From the NCBI GenBank assembly GCA_033720855.1, contig JAWWBR010000176.1:1-6673 (forward strand): a stretch of DNA of 6,673 nucleotides, written 5' to 3'. The position numbers and the translations under genes were made by a program. Positions 5,449 through 6,673 of the stretch are shown piece by piece (within the stretch, counting starts at the first letter, position 1; every line of letters starts with the position of its first letter). This DNA is from SMXQ01 sp033720855 (GTDB lineage: Bacteria; Pseudomonadota; Alphaproteobacteria; SMXQ01). The notes below the pieces were generated by a model that was given only the letters and a program-made list of their open reading frames with translations, searched no databases and was not told the origin of the DNA.

Positions 5449-6673
5449 AAGCGCCGGATTCCGATGTCCCAAGCGGTGACCGCCAGATCGCCCGACTGCT
5501 CGTTCGGGCGTTGCAGATGGGGGGCCACGAGGTCACCCTTCTGTCGCGATTTCGCGCCTTCGAGGGCTCGGGAAACGCGAGCCGCATGCGTCGGCTGGAA
5601 AGGATCGGCGGCAAACTGGCGACCCGTCATGCCCGCCGGCTCAAAGCCATGCCCCCCGAGCTCCGGCCCGAGGCGGTGTTCACCTATCACGTCTACGACA
5701 AGGCACCCGATTGGATCGGGCCGGGGGTCGCCCGGGCGCTCGGTATCCCCTATCTGATCTGCGAAGCCTCACTCAATCCGAAACGCGCGGAAGGGGCACG
5801 CGCCATCGGGTTCGCGGCGGCCCGGGCGGCGGTTGCCTCGGCCCACTGCATCCTCGAAATCAATCCGCGGGATCGCGGCGCCGTCGACGCGGCCCTCGGC
5901 CCGCGGGGCGTGATCCGGAGCTTGGCGCCGTTCCTCGACATCGCCGCGCTCGATCCCGAGCCGGGTTCCGGGACGCCGGCGCCGATCCCCGCCGACGCCC
6001 TCAGGGAAACGCTTGGACGCCGCCATGGTCTCGATCCCTCCCAGCCGTGGCTGCTGGCGGTGGCGATGATGCGCCGGGGCGACAAGCTCGAGAGTTACCG
6101 TGCGCTGGCCGCGGCGCTCACCGAACTTGTCCAGCGCCCCTGGCAGTTGCTGGTGGTGGGCGAAGGCGACGCCCGCGGGGCGGTCGAGGCCGCCTTTCGC
6201 CCCCTCGGCCGGGAACGGATCCGCTTTCTCGGGCTGCAGGAAGGCGCGGCGCTTGCCGACATCTACCGGAGCGCCGACATCTTCGCCTGGCCGGCGGTCA
6301 ATGAGGCTTTGGGCATGGCCATTCTCGAGGCCCAGGCGTTGGGGTGCCCCGTGGTCGCCGGCGGCGGCGGGGCCGTTGGCGCCATCGTCGAGCACGAGGC
6401 GACCGGATTTCTGGTGCCGAACGGCGATCCACGGGCCTTTGCCAAGGCCGTCGACGGCCTGCTTCGCGACCCCGATCGTGCGGCTGCGATGGGCGCGGCG
6501 GCGCGACGGAGGGCACGGCGGTGCCACGGCATCGAAACCGGTGCAATGACCATCGACCAGGCCCTTGCCGATAGCCTGCGGCGGGTGCCAGCGCGCAACG
6601 ATTGCGCGGCATCGGCGGCTGGCCTGCCGGCCGGCGCAGGCGAGGCCGGCGGCGCGCCCTATCAGCGGGAGGA
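5421..6673 (+). CDS. GT4 family glycosyltransferase (3' end beyond window)
   Basis: This gene is open for 417 codons to the right edge with no stop, so its end is not seen. It starts MRIAFYAPLKAPDS followed by SGDR (18-21), the glycine-rich N-terminal loop of a GT-B enzyme. The conserved YHVYDKAPDW (89-98) follows, then PYLICEASLNPKRA. The donor domain has LLAVAMMRRGDK (R218 or R219 with K222 as the probable donor-phosphate contacts), LVVGEGD, and a canonical E295-x7-E303 within NEALGMAILEAQALG. It also has GGGGAVGAIVEHEATGFLVP, the usual GT4 loop after the catalytic motif. It therefore looks like an active retaining transferase, distinct from its upstream neighbour. After about residue 385 the sequence becomes an Ala/Gly-rich tail of at least 30 residues that does not look like the GT4 fold. 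This could be a natural extension or an out-of-frame run caused by a frameshift near 6540-6600. The ATG at 5421 is chosen because recognisable family sequence begins at once. Substrate unknown; probably part of the same glycan pathway. Confidence 0.92.
   Translation, partial: MRIAFYAPLKAPDSDVPSGDRQIARLLVRALQMGGHEVTLLSRFRAFEGSGNASRMRRLERIGGKLATRHARRLKAMPPELRPEAVFTYHVYDKAPDWIGPGVARALGIPYLICEASLNPKRAEGARAIGFAAARAAVASAHCILEINPRDRGAVDAALGPRGVIRSLAPFLDIAALDPEPGSGTPAPIPADALRETLGRRHGLDPSQPWLLAVAMMRRGDKLESYRALAAALTELVQRPWQLLVVGEGDARGAVEAAFRPLGRERIRFLGLQEGAALADIYRSADIFAWPAVNEALGMAILEAQALGCPVVAGGGGAVGAIVEHEATGFLVPNGDPRAFAKAVDGLLRDPDRAAAMGAAARRRARRCHGIETGAMTIDQALADSLRRVPARNDCAASAAGLPAGAGEAGGAPYQRE
6667..6673 (+). 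promoter_or_regulatory. Possible ribosome binding site at the window edge
   Basis: The window ends in GGGAGGA, a strong Shine-Dalgarno match. It may serve a further gene starting just outside the window and overlapping or abutting the end of the GT4 gene, in keeping with the tight packing seen upstream. It could also be chance in GC-rich coding sequence. Confidence 0.3.

Noticed and set aside
5711..6304. Plus-strand open frame of 197 codons within the last gene
   Set aside because: Its product is Arg/Gly/Pro-rich with no motif, while the frame from 5421 gives a full GT4 pattern through the same bases.
6622..6641. Inverted repeat GCCTGC/GCAGGC near the right edge
   Set aside because: It lies in an open coding frame, no T-run follows, and such repeats are common by chance in GC-rich DNA.

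Overview
The window reads as high-GC proteobacterial DNA, most likely an alphaproteobacterium of the Rhodospirillales type. That placement rests on codon use, tightly packed and overlapping genes, and the flavour of the glycosyltransferases; no rRNA or other marker gene is present to confirm it. All supported genes are on the + strand. No tRNA, rRNA, CRISPR array, insertion sequence or attachment site was seen.

Region 1 (1-2756) is the tail of an ABC importer operon of the peptide/nickel/oligosaccharide class. It holds the C-terminal end of a family 5 substrate-binding protein (entering from upstream), a DppB/OppB-type permease, and an OppC/DppC-type permease with an unusually long periplasmic insert. 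The genes are separated by 9 bp and then overlap by 4 bp (ATGA), so they should be co-transcribed and translationally coupled. No ATPase gene follows the permeases; it must lie upstream or elsewhere in the genome.

Region 2 (2757-2875) is a 119-bp gap with a conspicuously AT-rich core containing two small inverted repeats. It is the only plausible place in the window for a new promoter.

Region 3 (2876-6673) is a glycosyltransferase cassette. It begins with a MurG-like GT-B enzyme of the poorly characterised 'predicted glycosyl transferase' type (2876-4078). A GT4 enzyme of the WcaL-like type follows (4150-5448). A second GT4 enzyme (5421 to beyond the window) overlaps its predecessor by 28 bp and stays open to the right edge. 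Three dissimilar transferases in a row suggest stepwise assembly of a surface glycan or glycolipid. No acceptor, polymerase or exporter gene is in view, so the product cannot be named. Nothing in the sequence proves that the importer and the glycosyltransferases act together; they may simply be neighbours.

No clearly new system is demonstrated here. The best leads are the uncharacterised MurG-like enzyme heading the cassette, the insert-bearing permease, and the overlapping third transferase with an atypical C-terminal tail.
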